Shown one piece after another: positions 35,946-47,241 of a DNA stretch of 64,000 nt. Numbering within the stretch: position 1 is the first letter of the stretch; the number at the start of each line of letters is the position of its first letter. The stretch is from Plasmopara viticola. Taxonomy: Eukaryota > Oomycota > Peronosporomycetes > Peronosporales > Peronosporaceae. A program made the position numbers and the translations under genes. The stretch covers positions 62,001-126,000 of the forward strand of contig MBPM02000122.1 of the NCBI GenBank assembly GCA_001695595.3, given 5' to 3'. The notes beneath the pieces are model-generated. The model did no database searches. It was not told where the DNA came from and was given only the letters and a program-made list of their open reading frames with translations.

Positions 35946-36580
35946 ACCTAAATAGACTGCAAAAGACTTACACATGTGTCAATTTGCTTTTTCTACAAAG
36001 CCTAAGTCAGCCACGTGAGTTAACGACTTTGGTTGCTTAGTCGACAGGACGACCACACCAATATGAGTACAGCTCGATGAACGTGCTTGATCTTAAAATC
36101 GAAGAAGTGAAACATTGGCAGATGAAAGTGCTATAAAGTTCAATTAAAGAATTGCGACAAAAGGTTAATGCGTTATGTAGCGTGGCGTATTGTTCAACTT
36201 GCTGATACAATACAGGCGCTGTAGACAACTTGGCAGAGTGAGTAACGCGATAGACTAGACATTTATAGGGGTAAGTCGCGTTAATATCGGTCTCACAACT
36301 GTCGACCTGTAGAGCGTGCACCTGCAAGATATTTTGGTACTATTTGCGAGGCGTTAACCGACATAGACATTTAATATTAAGCGAACGAATTTAATCAATA
36401 TCTAATACAACCAGGACGAACATACAGATATGCGTTAAGCTAAACGTATTGGCTTGAACTTTGAAGAGAAGTAGCGGAATTACAGACGGTTAGAAGTGCT
36501 ATTAGGGGTGATTGGAGAATTAAGCGTGGCGTGTTGTGTGCAACTTGCTGATACAATGTAGACGCGGTAGATAATGCATA

Positions 36581-36661
36581 GACAGCTTGGCAGAGAAGCA
36601 AAGGCGATAGATTCAAAATCTGTAGTATTGTTCCATTTAAACTAGTTCTCACAATCATCAA
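36581..36661 (+). pseudogene. tRNA-Ser relic
   Basis: It begins with an exact gacagcttgg, but the D loop lacks GG. The anticodon loop reads TTCAAAA, and the variable and T arms are lost. Confidence 0.65.
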
Positions 36662-37310
36662 CCTAGGAAGGCTGCAAACGTCGAGCACACATGTAAATTT
36701 GCTTTATCGACAAAGCCTAAGTAAACCTAGACATTATTTAGTAAATTAATGCTTTGGTTGCAAGCTGAATCGAATATGAAGAACACAAGATATGAATACA
36801 GCTAAACAAGGGTACTTAAATTCTAAATTTAAGAAGCGAAGCTACAGGCGGCTGGAAGTGCTTACAGTTCGTTTGAGGAATTGCAACGATATTTAATGCG
36901 TTATGTGGCATGGCGTATTGTGTGCTACAATACAGGCGCTGTAGACAATTGATAGAAGGTTTAGACAAATAGTTAAGGCGACAGATTTAAAATCTATGGG
37001 GGTGACTTATGTAAAGTAAGTCTTACAGCTACCGACCTAGGAAGGCTGCCAAAGTCGAGCACACATGTCAATTTGCTTTATCTTCAAAAGCTTAGTCAAC
37101 CTCGACATCATTAAATACTTTAGTTGCCAGCTAAATCGACCATGACAACCATACTTTTATGAGTACAACTAAACGTATATACGCGAACTTTGATGGATAC
37201 TAACGAAGCGACAGGCGACTGGAAGGGCTAAAAAGTTTCATTGAAGAATTGCAGCGATAGTTTATGCGTAATGTTGCCTGCATATTGCGTGCAACTTGCT
37301 GATAACGATA

Positions 37311-37855
37311 GCCCACAAACCTTTTGGCTTATGTGCATTGGGTGACGTACAAAAAATATAAACTCGTGCAGCTACACATTTCTGTAAAGAGGAAGATCTG
37401 CTGTCTTATATGCCTCATTGCATTTGCATGATTTCCACCTCTACTGACCCGCATCCGCTGCGTGCTGTTTCTAGTCTTTCATGCAACTCAGTATATAAAA
37501 CAAACTATGCTGGGGGTGGAACTTAAGATCGAGTATAATTTTTTTTGCAATATCATGTGCCACTGACGACGATCTTACCTTCCCGGCTACGAGCTTCAAC
37601 AAGAAAGCACACAGACTTAGAAGCTCTACTCATCAAGTGGCCGAGTCGGTTTCCTCCCTAAACACGTCTTTTGGCTTACGAACGACGAGTCAGGCAATCT
37701 GTCGATCCATACTACAAGACATTCAGCGATAGCTTCATTTCCTTTCTTTGCACATCTATTTTGCGTGGCCGTCATAGCTGTATTAGCTAGCAGACAGAGT
37801 AGCTGGCCTAGCAAACAATCTTTATCGGTTTGGATCTAGCAAAAAAATCCTTTAG
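37311..37855. other. Spacer between oppositely oriented repeat blocks
   Basis: About 540 bp without similarity to the tRNA repeat. A minus-strand 62-codon open frame (37,626-37,814) is present but unrecognised. It sits exactly at the + to - orientation switch, so it may mark an inversion or insertion point. Confidence 0.5.
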
Positions 37856-40262
37856 CAGGTGCAACATTTCGCAGCCTTCACAGATCAAGCTGTGATGCTT
37901 GAACTTACGCAGTTAATCGCAATAAATTTTGAATCTATCGCATTAACTGCTCGACCATGTTGTCTAAGCATAATCTATAGTGCCGACATTCCATCAGCAA
38001 GTCGCGCACAATGTGCTACGCTTCCAAACGCATCAACCATCGCTGTATTTACTTAATGATACTTTATAGTACATATGGAATTGTTTCTAAAAAGTAAAGC
38101 ACAATTCTTAAGTCGCATTCATATTTGTGTGGTCGTGATAGCTAGAGAAGACTTTAATTCGGTCGACGTCGACATGCTTCTGCGCTGGGCCGGTACTATT
38201 AAGTACTTTGCCAAGCCATTCATTTTGGAAAGTGCGCTACCAAATTACGCTGAACACCTAAGATTGAATAAAGCTTTGTATCTAGCAAGAAAATTCACCA
38301 GCAGGTGCATTATTCTTCAGCCTTTTCGGGTCAACAATTGTGATATTTGAGTTTAGGCAAGCTCCCCCAATAAAGTCCAAATCTTTCACTTTGATCCTTC
38401 AGCCAAGCTGTCTAAGAAGTTTCTACAAAGCCTACAGTTGCACATAATATCCCATCAACTGTCGCCGTATCTCTTTAATATCGGTTTATAGGATTTTGAT
38501 GGCCGGTAGTATCACTTTTTGGCTGCTGAGCTCAAGCGCATACGTTAATCTGCATTCGTACTTGTGCGGCCATGATAAATGTGTTATCTAAAAAACAAAG
38601 TCGCTTGCCAACCAAAGAATATCAAGAGATACTATAGCTTCGTATCGCAAAAAATTTCCCTGCCGTTGCAGCCTTTTGCAGCCCTTTGAGATCGACAGCT
38701 GTGAGGTTCGTACTATGTCGCATTAATCGCTCGACCAAGCTGTCACAACTTTGTCTACAGTGCCTACATTGCATTAGCATGTTGCACACAATGTGCTACA
38801 CTACCTATCCCATTCACTATCGCTGGATCACTCCAATATCGCTTAAAAGTAATTCAGGTCATCTGTAGCATCGTTTATTTGCTTCAAAGCTCAGGCGCAA
38901 ATTTTATCAACTAGCTTACAAAGTCGCTTCCTTTCATAGCGATGTCATGGTTGATCAACGCTTCGTATCTAGCAATCCATCACCAAGTGCAACATCTTGC
39001 AGCCTTCAGAGGTCGGCAGCTGTGAGACTTGAACTCACGCGGGTTACCTCCATAGAGTTCGAGTCTGTCGCATTAACCGCTCGGACAAGCTGTCTTAAAC
39101 TGTCTACATTACGTCCAAAAAACATGCAAGCTTCACACAATGTGCCTGGCTACCCTATGCGTTAAATGTCAAAAGATTTCTTCAATGAAGCGGTATAAAG
39201 TTGTAGCTACCTATAAAATCGATTCTTAGCATAAAGGCCAAATACAAGTTTTAGGTTGTCGTCACGATCGTTCTAGCTAGATGTCAAAAGTCGTTTGTTT
39301 GCTAAAAGGTCGAGATTGATTCGCGCTTTATCAATAAAAAATATACACTTTTATTGTGACCTTTAGCAGCTTTCACAGGTCGGAGGTTGTGGGACTTGAA
39401 AGCACACGGCTTACCCCAAACGATTCGAGTCTTTGCTGAGCTGCTCGGCCAAACTGCATTAGGACTATCTACAGCGCTAAAAAAACACATCATTGATCTG
39501 CATACATTATGACACGCGTATTGATGCATTAGCTATCGCTGTACGTAATTATTTACGCTTCATAGAAGTTTCCGCCACCCTAGCATCGCTTCTTCACTTA
39601 AAAGCATGCGTTTGACTGTTATATACATGTGTTGCCTTCACGATCGTACTAGCTAGCCTTAAATACTTTGAAGAGGTCGTTAACAACTCTTTGACGAATA
39701 AACTCGCCAGCAGGTGTGACCTTTTGCAGCCTTCACAAATGTCAGCTGTGCTATCGACTTATCCGCTCGTCCAAGCTGATTCAGCATCGTCTACAGCGCC
39801 TATATTGCTTCATAAATATGCATATAACATTCCGCGCCAGTTAACGCGTTAGCCATTAGTGCAATTTTTAATAAAGCATTACAGTTGATCTAGGCACCTG
39901 TAGTTTCAGCTCTCAGCTTTAAAGTTCAAGCCCATTCGTTTAGTAGAACTCAATTTCGTGTGATCGTCACGGTCGTATTAGCTGGCCGTCAAAGTCGTAT
40001 GGGCTTATTTGCCAAGGCTTTGTAGAAAAAAAAAGCCAGCGGCTCCAGACTTTATACATCGGTAGTTGTGAGACTTGTACTCAAGCAATATAGCCCAAAA
40101 AGTTTCGAGTCTATCGCCCCAATTGCACGCCCAAACTGTCTTAGCATTATCTGCAGCGCTCACATTGCAACTTTTTTAAGTGTCTGCAATATGTTACGCT
40201 ACCTAACGCACTGGTTGTTACTGCAGTTATTCAGCCTTCTTATTGATAGCATCTTCAAGATA
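37856..40262 (-). repeat. Decayed block of the tRNA-Ser repeat, minus orientation
   Basis: Degenerate tRNA 3' halves occur near 37,880, 38,332, 38,694, 39,014, 39,380, 39,745 and 40,064, spaced about 320-450 bp. They are preceded by 'ttgcagccttcac' and followed by spacer words in reverse orientation ('gttgcacacaatgtgctac', 'tgtggtcgtgatagctag'). It is less decayed than 29,400-37,310. Confidence 0.82.
39014..39094 (-). pseudogene. tRNA-Ser(CGA) relic, best preserved of the middle blocks
   Basis: 81 nt keep the full type II layout with anticodon CGA, an intact T arm GTGAG/CTCAC and an intact GG pair in the D loop. Defects are TTGTCC in the D stem with ATGC opposite, a C-A mismatch in the anticodon stem (ACAGA/TCTAT), and acceptor AGCTGCC against GACAGCT. 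Probably inactive. Confidence 0.7.
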
Positions 40263-40803
40263 TAGGCCAGCATTTTTTCCACCTGACGGGGAATGGAAAA
40301 TCAGCACCTGCCACAAGCAAAAAAATACTTATTCGACGTTAATGCGCACGAATCTTCACTTTGTCGGAATCGCCGACCACCATATAGATATTTGACGCAA
40401 AGATGATAGGGTGTACGGAAAAGGTCCTTCTTATTCGCCTTGATAGCAAAATGGGCAAATGGACTACTCGATCAGGTAGGAAAGGTTTACGATTCACTTT
40501 GTAGGAATTTGTAAAGCGATAGATAATTTAGTTTATATTAAGCCAGTTAACAAACCGACACGAGCGCATAATAAATAAAATGCTGAACACTCTTATAACG
40601 TCGACAGTCCCCTACATGATCGCCAAGTTGAACGTTACAGCTAGTCCCTAACTCTTTATTTAGCGGAGCGCCGCTCGTGTTGCAAACAACTAATAAATGC
40701 TGGGTCTTGACCCGTGACAAATGCAAATGTAAATTTGCTAGAACCGAATATATCCATAATAAAGCAAATGGTCTAAATGCTAGATCGTAGATCTTTCTTT
40801 GTA
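40263..40803. other. Intergenic, no gene seen
   Basis: AT-rich sequence between the repeat block and the delta-tubulin stop codon. No ORF or structured RNA was recognised; it contains the 3' flank of the delta-tubulin gene. Confidence 0.6.
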
Positions 40804-42416
40804 CTACACTGAGGAGTAGTTCTGTATAATCTGGTCGACTTTAAGATATGCGTCCTGAAAGAAGTTACGCTCGATACCAAAACGTTCATAGTGGTGCAGG
40901 TAAGCACCATGTGTAAACATGTCGTAGGCCTTGTCTATTGCGACCGCTAAATTCTGCAGCATAGATTTCGAGTTGCTAATTTGGAGGAGTTAATTATTAG
41001 CTCAAAAACCTTTTTATATAGCCTCGAGAATTACCTGATCAGTGTCCCGGTCTTGTAGTAAGCGTTAAAATTTGAGCTGGACAAAAGGCATCGAAACGGA
41101 TCCGCATTCCAAGGAGCATACATCCGTGGGTCCATCAATGATGCTGTATCAGCTTGACTCGAACATTTTCCTCGTAAAATGAGTATGCTACCAACGGACC
41201 GATTAAAAGCTTTTTCTTGGTCAGCTTCAAGCGAAATGTCCCAAGAAAGCTGTTTTTCAAAAGCTGCGTTGGTAGCTTGCATCTGATAGTTGAAGCGAAG
41301 ACAGCATTAAGGAAAACTCTGGCCACATTTAATGCTCGCAAAGCAGCAAAAAAATGCAAACCTGGTGCAGGTGCTTTATAATGCCCGTCCAGGTGTGTGT
41401 GCTAAATTGTTTTGACCGATGAGGCATCAACGGCATCATCTTGATGTCCAGCAGCTTATAAGCCTACATCAAATTATAAAAGTACAGCATGATAAAGTAT
41501 AGGAGCACCATGAAAAAGCTTAATAGTGATTGTACTGGATGCTGACACAGTCGCTCGCGGATTTCGGATAATGGTTCAAGCATCCTATCTGATTGATTAG
41601 CTGAATCGGTGTCCACGTTTAAAAAAGCAGAAGCCAGGTGGTTTGCTAATACTTCGTTGATTGCGTCGAAGGAAGGATGTGGTATTCGCAGCACCTTCTG
41701 GCAAATCAAACTCGCAATGTCATTTTGCAGCATGATAATACCATGAGCGACGTCGGCTAGACTTGCCATGGTGAGCATTGCATTGTAATTTTGCACGACA
41801 ACTTCTCCAGAGCGATATGGCCACACCACTGTGTTTATCAAAGAGGTCGATGGGTAGAAGTCCGCTAGCTTCTCTGTGAGGAACGAGCCCACTCCGGCGC
41901 CTGTGCCTCCTGCTACACTTTGCAAAGTAATAAATCCCTTAAGCAGATCGCATCGCTCGATTTCCTAGATACGCAATATAACATTAGCATTACTTAAATA
42001 TATACAGAAAAGTAGTAGAGGGTGTAGTAAATAGCCCGACAGACCGACTGCAGCAAATCCAGTAACTCGCTTTCTGCTTGAGAGCCTTGTGTCTGATACC
42101 CTCTGGCCCAATTATTACCCGACCCACTCTGCCTCGTAAATATATTTTTCGGTTCATACGACCAACTTACACCCGACTTGCAAATCTTCGTCGACTTGTA
42201 GCACTGCTGAATGACCTTCGGCTCCATGTCGATGAGCATCGCGCGTGCTTTTCGTTTGCTAATCTGATCAACTACCGTTCGGTCATTACTCACATTTTCC
42301 GACGGGCGAAAAAAAGAGGATTCTACTGAGTTATTCTCATCCTCTTCTAATGCAAGCTTGTCGAACAGCGCGCGCCCAAGCTGGTTACCACACTGCCCAA
42401 CCTGAAGCGCTAACAT
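40804..42416 (-). CDS. TUBD1: Delta-tubulin, five exons, intact
   Basis: Exons on the minus strand: 42416-42045, 41964-41536, 41463-41362, 41282-41035 and 40975-40804. They give 1,323 nt, or 440 residues. Introns are 80, 72, 79 and 59 nt, all GT-AG, and each was placed because the joined frame continues the delta-tubulin alignment. The N-terminal QVGQCGNQLG is the tubulin nucleotide-binding start. LIDMEPKVI and GSGNNWARGY follow, then AGGTGAG, which fits the tubulin signature. WPYRSGEVVVQNYN and ILRGK follow, and the C-terminus contains YERFGIERNFF. Length is near the 450-residue norm for the family. Delta-tubulin is needed for triplet microtubules of centrioles and basal bodies. An in-frame stop four codons upstream fixes the start. 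Transcribed divergently from the splicing factor gene. Confidence 0.92.
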
Positions 42417-42500
42417 ACTGCAATGCTTCTAAAAACGCACTTAATTGAGTTTATACCGTACGATATCGACAAAACCTAAGAAGGAGATTCACCACGCACC
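42417..42500. promoter_or_regulatory. 84-bp shared promoter interval
   Basis: Only 84 bp separate the start codons of delta-tubulin (-) and the Cwc21/SRRM2-like gene (+), so both 5' UTRs and core promoters must fit here or overlap the genes. No TATA box or oomycete Inr (TCATT-type) was identified with confidence. Confidence 0.55.
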
Positions 42501-44294
42501 ATGTATAACGGCATCGGTCTGCGCACAGTACGCGGCTCCGGCACGAATGGATATGTGCAGCGCAATCTTAGTTATGTACATGCTTCGCATACGCGTCAAA
42601 TGCTTGCGCGTAATCATAGTGGAGGTCAGTTTGGAGTCTTAAGTGCTCGTGAGGGAGGCAGAAACCACCCATCGCCAAACCCGTACATTCTGCTGCATGA
42701 ACGAAAAAGAAAGGTCGAGCTGCAGCTTATGGAATTGTCGCTGGAGATGGAGAATCGTGGATGCAAGGTCGAGGAAATCCAGGACAAGGTCAAGCGAGAG
42801 CGTGAGCGACTGTTGACGAGTTTGGATGACGAAAGAGGAAATAAGGATAAAGACTTGGAGAATTTGCACAGTCGGCATAAGGATAGGGAGGATAAGAACA
42901 AGCGCATTCAAGAAGCTTTTGATATTTCAACTGACTACGTGGCCGGAGAGAGCTTTGACTCGGAGATGCAGGAGCGACGTCGTCAGGAGAGGAAGGAGAG
43001 AAGAGAGCAAAAGTGGAAGAAGAGGGAGGAGACGCGCCAGCGGAAAGTTGAGAAAGGAACGACGCTGCTTTCAAATCAAAAATCTTTTCGCTTCTCTATG
43101 TCCAGATCAAGATCGCGTTTTCGATTAAGATCCTCAGCAGATCGTCGCAGCATTGATGATTTTAGTCGAGGTCGTAGCAATTATAAGTCGCGCAACGAAT
43201 CGAATTCTGGATTTCAATCGTCAGTCAAGGAACAGCACCAACACCCGTCGACGGCTGATAGTCGGAAGCGCCGCTCGGCGTCATCGTTTATCTCTGTATC
43301 TTCGCGCAACAGAAGCTCTAGTTTATCCAGCCGTTTACGGTCTCGTACACCCGACCACAAAATGCAGAAAAAGAGCCGAATTGAGCGGGACGGCTCTGTC
43401 GAAGATAAAAGATTAAAGCGTTCGCAGTTTGCTAACAACGTGAAACTAGACGTAAGGTCTCGCTCTGGCTTAGACACTGATTTAAATCGAAAGCTCAATG
43501 CTAGGGGAGGTCGTGATGGAAATTGTGAAAAGAAAGCTAAGGTGACCGAGAAAAATTTTCAAGAGAAAGTCTTGTTTGGTGAATCGAATTCACGTTCTAC
43601 CGTTTCTAACAGCGAGAACAAATTCTTGAATTTGTCAAGACGCTCTGCGTCTGCAGTGACGAACGACTTATCGCTGCCCAAGATGGAAGTGACTTCCAGT
43701 TTGCCTTGTGCGATAAACAAGAAGGATAAGCAGAAAAGGTCTGCGTTTAGAAAGGAAGAGGTTAAAAGCGAGGCGACATCGGAAGTGAATGCTGAAAAGC
43801 AGGAAAACGGTCAGCTTGTCCAGGGCGTCAAAGATAGAAAAAAAGAAGATACTTCTAAGACTTTGAGGTCTTCCGCTGCAGACTTGCGGACTCATTCTCG
43901 CAAGTTCAAACTACGCAGTGCATCATTTGACAAACAACGCAGTTGCAAAAAACAATCAAGCAGTTGGTCGTCTAATGCCTCGAACAGTCCGCGGCACCGA
44001 CGTGTGCGCTCGCGCCGAAATAGTTTGAAGTCTTCGGAGAGATCTAACTCGCAGTCCAACTCGTCCGCATCATCAAGCTACTACTCGCGGTCTCGTTCGC
44101 GGTCTCGTTCGCGGTCTCGTTCGCGGTCTCGTTCGCGGTCTCGTTCGCGATCTCGTTCGCGGTCTCGTTCGCGGTCTTTTTCGCGGTCTCGTTCGGGCTC
44201 TCGTATGAAATATCACTTCCTCAGCTCTAGGAGACGCCGTGGTAGCTTGCGTCGCAGTCGTAGTCGTAGTCGCGGCCGAATTTGTCGCCGCTAA
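42501..44294 (+). CDS. Cwc21/SRRM2-like RS-rich splicing factor
   Basis: Single-exon ORF of 597 residues. The N-terminus MYNGIGL...RGSGTNGYVQRNLS is the hallmark of the SRRM2 (SRm300)/Cwc21 family. It is followed by a Cwf21 domain at about residues 60-105, with NPYILLHERKRKVEL and a helical VEEIQDKVKRER segment. In yeast and human this part binds the U5 component Prp8/Snu114 and sits in the catalytic spliceosome near the 5' splice site. Residues 106-190 are charged and predicted helical. The remainder is low-complexity Ser/Arg-rich, ending in a near-pure RS run at about 529-565. The start has a good context (accATG), and the protein begins exactly at the family's conserved Met. It is shorter than animal SRRM2 but longer than yeast Cwc21. 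Confidence 0.9.
   Translation: MYNGIGLRTVRGSGTNGYVQRNLSYVHASHTRQMLARNHSGGQFGVLSAREGGRNHPSPNPYILLHERKRKVELQLMELSLEMENRGCKVEEIQDKVKRERERLLTSLDDERGNKDKDLENLHSRHKDREDKNKRIQEAFDISTDYVAGESFDSEMQERRRQERKERREQKWKKREETRQRKVEKGTTLLSNQKSFRFSMSRSRSRFRLRSSADRRSIDDFSRGRSNYKSRNESNSGFQSSVKEQHQHPSTADSRKRRSASSFISVSSRNRSSSLSSRLRSRTPDHKMQKKSRIERDGSVEDKRLKRSQFANNVKLDVRSRSGLDTDLNRKLNARGGRDGNCEKKAKVTEKNFQEKVLFGESNSRSTVSNSENKFLNLSRRSASAVTNDLSLPKMEVTSSLPCAINKKDKQKRSAFRKEEVKSEATSEVNAEKQENGQLVQGVKDRKKEDTSKTLRSSAADLRTHSRKFKLRSASFDKQRSCKKQSSSWSSNASNSPRHRRVRSRRNSLKSSERSNSQSNSSASSSYYSRSRSRSRSRSRSRSRSRSRSRSRSRSRSRSFSRSRSGSRMKYHFLSSRRRRGSLRRSRSRSRGRICRR
44085..44196 (+). repeat. 12-bp coding tandem repeat (RSRS)
   Basis: About nine copies of tcgcggtctcgt encode alternating Arg-Ser near the C-terminus of the RS protein. 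A few copies carry single changes (cgatct, tctttt, gggctc). Copy number is likely polymorphic through slippage; changes by whole units keep the frame. Confidence 0.9.
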
Positions 44295-44903
44295 TCCTTA
44301 GGGTCCAGTTCGATTGCTATCACTTGAAGTTGTTGCTTATGGGTGGAAGGTGCGTTGCTATATTTGATCCACAGCAAACGAGACGTAGAAAAAAGATTAA
44401 GGCGAGCCAAACCCATTTTGACTCTATGAAATATTTTCTTGCGCCTTAAGCCATCCAACACCCGCGAAGACAATTATGAAATCTTACCACACCTCTTTGA
44501 TTCGTCACCGTTGGAGATGGCACCTGTCTAAAAATTTTGTCGGATTAGGTGATATTATTCTTGTAAAAACTATTCCCTTCCAAATCCGATTTCTCAATTG
44601 CAGGGGCCAATAGCTCTGCTGTATAATAAATATGTAGCACAAACCCGAAGGAATCACAGAGATATGGTGCTGTTGTTTGTTGTGGTGGCGCAGCTTGGTC
44701 TTGATGCATTGATCTCGAGTCTGTTTTTAGGTAGGATATCTAACGATTAGCTTTTTTTTACTCTCTGCTTCATTAATGCAAGATTAAGTCTCACGATAAA
44801 ATTTAATCTCATATTGCATTTGTTTGCTCAAATGCAATATATAATTAGCACGGCGACGTTATTTTGCTATTGTATATCGCGTTGTTTTCCAAGAATTTTT
44901 TAA
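44295..44903. other. Intergenic, no gene seen
   Basis: AT-rich interval holding the 3' flank of the RS protein gene and the 5' flank of the membrane protein gene. No additional ORF or RNA gene is supported. Confidence 0.6.
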
Positions 44904-45941
44904 ATGTCTTCCTTCTCCACCGCAGCGATGACTGCTACCTCCCAGCCGCCGACTACCAACATTAACATACCAGAAAGTAATCGGCTATTCTTTCCAGAAT
45001 CCGGTGGTAGCAATAGCTCTGGCGGTTCACCTTCTTCCTCAACGGCCACACCAGGCGGCTGCATGCGTAGGCTGCACCGGCGCTTCCCGCGGATCCGACG
45101 CTGCTTTGTCCGCCTGTCAATGAGTTTTCCGATTAACAGAGCAGCCAACGGTCTGACTGTGATCTTGGCGCTGCTCATGGTAGGTATCGTGGGTACTTTC
45201 GCACTGCACCAGATGATGAGTCCGGAGATTGAGGCGCTCACACAGCAGCGCGAAACGTTAAAAGACGACGTCATGGCACTTCGGCTCCAGGTAAGGAATA
45301 GGACTGAGTACCTCTTCGGTGTTTGTGTGACGTCTAATGTTTGTGTGAGGTATAATGGTTTGGTGTCTATTTGCTAGCTGGAAAACATGACACGCGTCGC
45401 TGAAAGCCGCCTAAAGACTATTCATCTATTAGAGACCGAGCTCGAGCGGCAGCATGTACTAGCAGCGGAGGCCGCAGCAACTGCCACGACTGAAGCAATA
45501 TATGGTGGTTCCCTTAGCAAAGCCAATGAAACATCTAAAAATGGTGAACTTCGTCCTAACGTGGTGCTTTCAACGATTTTTTACACGCTACTGTTGGGCT
45601 CTGTCGTGCTCGCATTTGTGCTCTACCGAATTTTTTTGATAATTCGCGGTGAGATCGTCGCTCAGTACAAACTAGGTAAGAAAGAGTGTGTTGACAGCAT
45701 CGATCCTGGTGGATCCATATTGCCATCGGTGACGGAAGCGTCCATGGACAGCAAGCAGAACGGAAGAGGAACGCCACCACTTCCGACCGCGCGAAGCCAG
45801 ATCGTTGACGAGGCAGATTCTAGTAGCGGTCGATCTGCCACTTCCGGTGGTGCCAATTTGTCGCCACGTAATAAAACAATTGGTGAACCATCGCCACAAT
45901 GCTACAAGCGCGCTCCAGGTTTATCGCCAACTATCGTTTGA
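44904..45941 (+). CDS. Uncharacterised protein with two transmembrane segments and a central coiled coil
   Basis: Two exons, 44904-45290 and 45378-45941, joined across an 87-nt GT-AG intron (gtaagg...ttgctag), give 316 residues. Residues 1-50 are Ser/Thr/Pro-rich, and 53-72 form a strongly basic patch (RRLHRRFPRIRR). A first hydrophobic segment lies at about 82-103 and a second at about 190-214. Between them is a heptad-like helical segment (ALTQQRETLKDD to LLETELERQ), which the spliced intron interrupts. The C-terminal tail (about 220-316) is polar and probably disordered. A topology with both ends in the cytosol and a coiled-coil loop in the lumen is inferred. No family recognised. Confidence 0.82.
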
Positions 45942-46840
45942 GTTTTTTTATGTACAGCAAGAACAATAGAACGTTTGACGATACGTTTCGATTACTTTTT
46001 GCTGTAATTTGGAGTGACTTTTTTGATTTAGAAATTGCAGAGATTGAGATCAAAAGATTTTCATCGCTCTGAAAAAGAGCTAGGAGGTGGACGACATTGG
46101 AAGAAGCGCCACGAATGTTAGGACTTGTCAACACGAGTCTCCTGCAGCAAATAATATAAAGCTTCGAGTAGAATTTATCTCAAAAGGTGACATCAAAAAT
46201 GGCGCAATTACTTAACACTTACGTAAGCTCAGAAGCGAGCGTAGAATTCCGCAGTGTAAGCATATTGAGATTGGCAATCTGTCATGCATAGACAAAGAAG
46301 TCATTCGCACGAGAACAAGAAAAGTAAGAAGCTAATGCATCAAAGTTTAAAATTTTTAGGCATTTTGAAAAACTAATATTGCTAGGTCCTCTCTTTAAGG
46401 GTGTTAATTTTTGGTTCTTTACAAATTCGACACCACTTTTGCCATGGATTCTTCATTGTCTTTGGGCGAGACGATGGCCGATTCTATTGACCTTTTCAAG
46501 AAATGCACACATATGTGCCCACTTTACTACGTATCAACGCTTGAGCTTTACTAAAATTATGTCTGAGGTAGAGACAGCATCTACTAATGCATTAGGCTTG
46601 CATTTGTATAACATCATTCGTGATCTGCAAAACTCGGCAACATAAAAGCGCCTAAGCAGGTGGAGAGTCAGTCGTGACATAACACTGCACGTGCCTATTC
46701 ATACCTTATTCGAATTACATCCACTTCACGTAAGGCTTTGAGATGATCAATCGTTTTACAGAGACCATGACACTTGCAGAGAAAATGTAGTAAAAGAAAA
46801 AAAAGCATTAGAAAAGACGAATATTTCCAAGCCCACTTGT
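45942..46840. other. Intergenic with one small frameshifted open frame
   Basis: Mostly AT-rich sequence. A coding-like stretch at 46,444-46,645 is listed separately. Nothing else is supported. Confidence 0.5.
46444..46645 (+). pseudogene. Possible small gene remnant with a frameshift
   Basis: An ATG in good context (gccATGG) opens 36 codons with acidic and Cys-containing composition (MDSSLSLGETMADSIDL...). At about 46,550 the frame stops, and a neighbouring frame one base away continues as KIMSEVETASTNALGLHLYN to 46,645. No GT-AG pair bridges the two. It may be a broken short gene or chance; no family recognised. Confidence 0.25.
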
Positions 46841-46856
46841 AGCAGCCTTCACAAAT

Positions 46857-46936
46857 CGACAGCTGTGAGACTTGATCTCACGCGGGTTGCCCCAATAGAT
46901 TTCGAGATATCGCCTTAATCACTCGGCCAAGCTGTC
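46857..46936 (-). pseudogene. tRNA-Ser(CGA) pseudogene
   Basis: 80 nt. The D-loop GG is changed to GA, and one base is lost in the anticodon stem (gatatc where gatagac is expected). The acceptor stem is perfect, but the anticodon stem cannot form. Confidence 0.75.
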
Positions 46937-47241
46937 TTAGCACTGAGAACACCTTCACATTGCATCAGCAAGTTGCTTACAGTATACCACGCTATCTACC
47001 ATATTTATCACCACTGTGTTTGCAAACTTCATTTTCTAGCAGCTCCAAATACGAGCAGCATCGTTCCTTAGCTTCAAAGGTCAGGCCCATACGTTTCGCT
47101 GTACTCATATTCGTGCGGTCGTTATGGTCGCATATGCTTGACACCAAAGTCATTTGATTACTGAAAAATTTCGAGGTTGGGCAATGCTTCGTAGATAAAA
47201 TTATTTTCCAGCAGGTGCGACTTTTTGCAGCCTTCACAAAT

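Larger units (their letters stand above)
34411..37310 (+). repeat. Ancient decayed block of the tRNA-Ser repeat, plus orientation
   Basis: Orientation switches near 34,410. Degenerate tRNA starts (acagcttgg-cgag) and ends (cacag-tatcgac) occur near 34,816, 35,866, 36,222, 36,581 and 36,965. They are followed by 'aggctgcaaaagtcg' and 'gcgtggcgtattgtgtgcaacttgctgatacaat', recognisable spacer sequence of the main array. All copies are non-functional. Confidence 0.8.

Noticed and set aside
29400..40262. Candidate SINE family based on tRNA-like heads
   Set aside because: The copies are regularly spaced and head-to-tail within blocks and match the spacer as well as the tRNA of the main array. No target-site duplications or common A/T-rich tails were seen, so decayed tandem arrays explain them better.
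42626..43498. Several 75-94 codon minus-strand ORFs under the RS protein gene
   Set aside because: Ser/Leu-rich mirror frames of an Arg/Ser-rich coding region, with no independent support.
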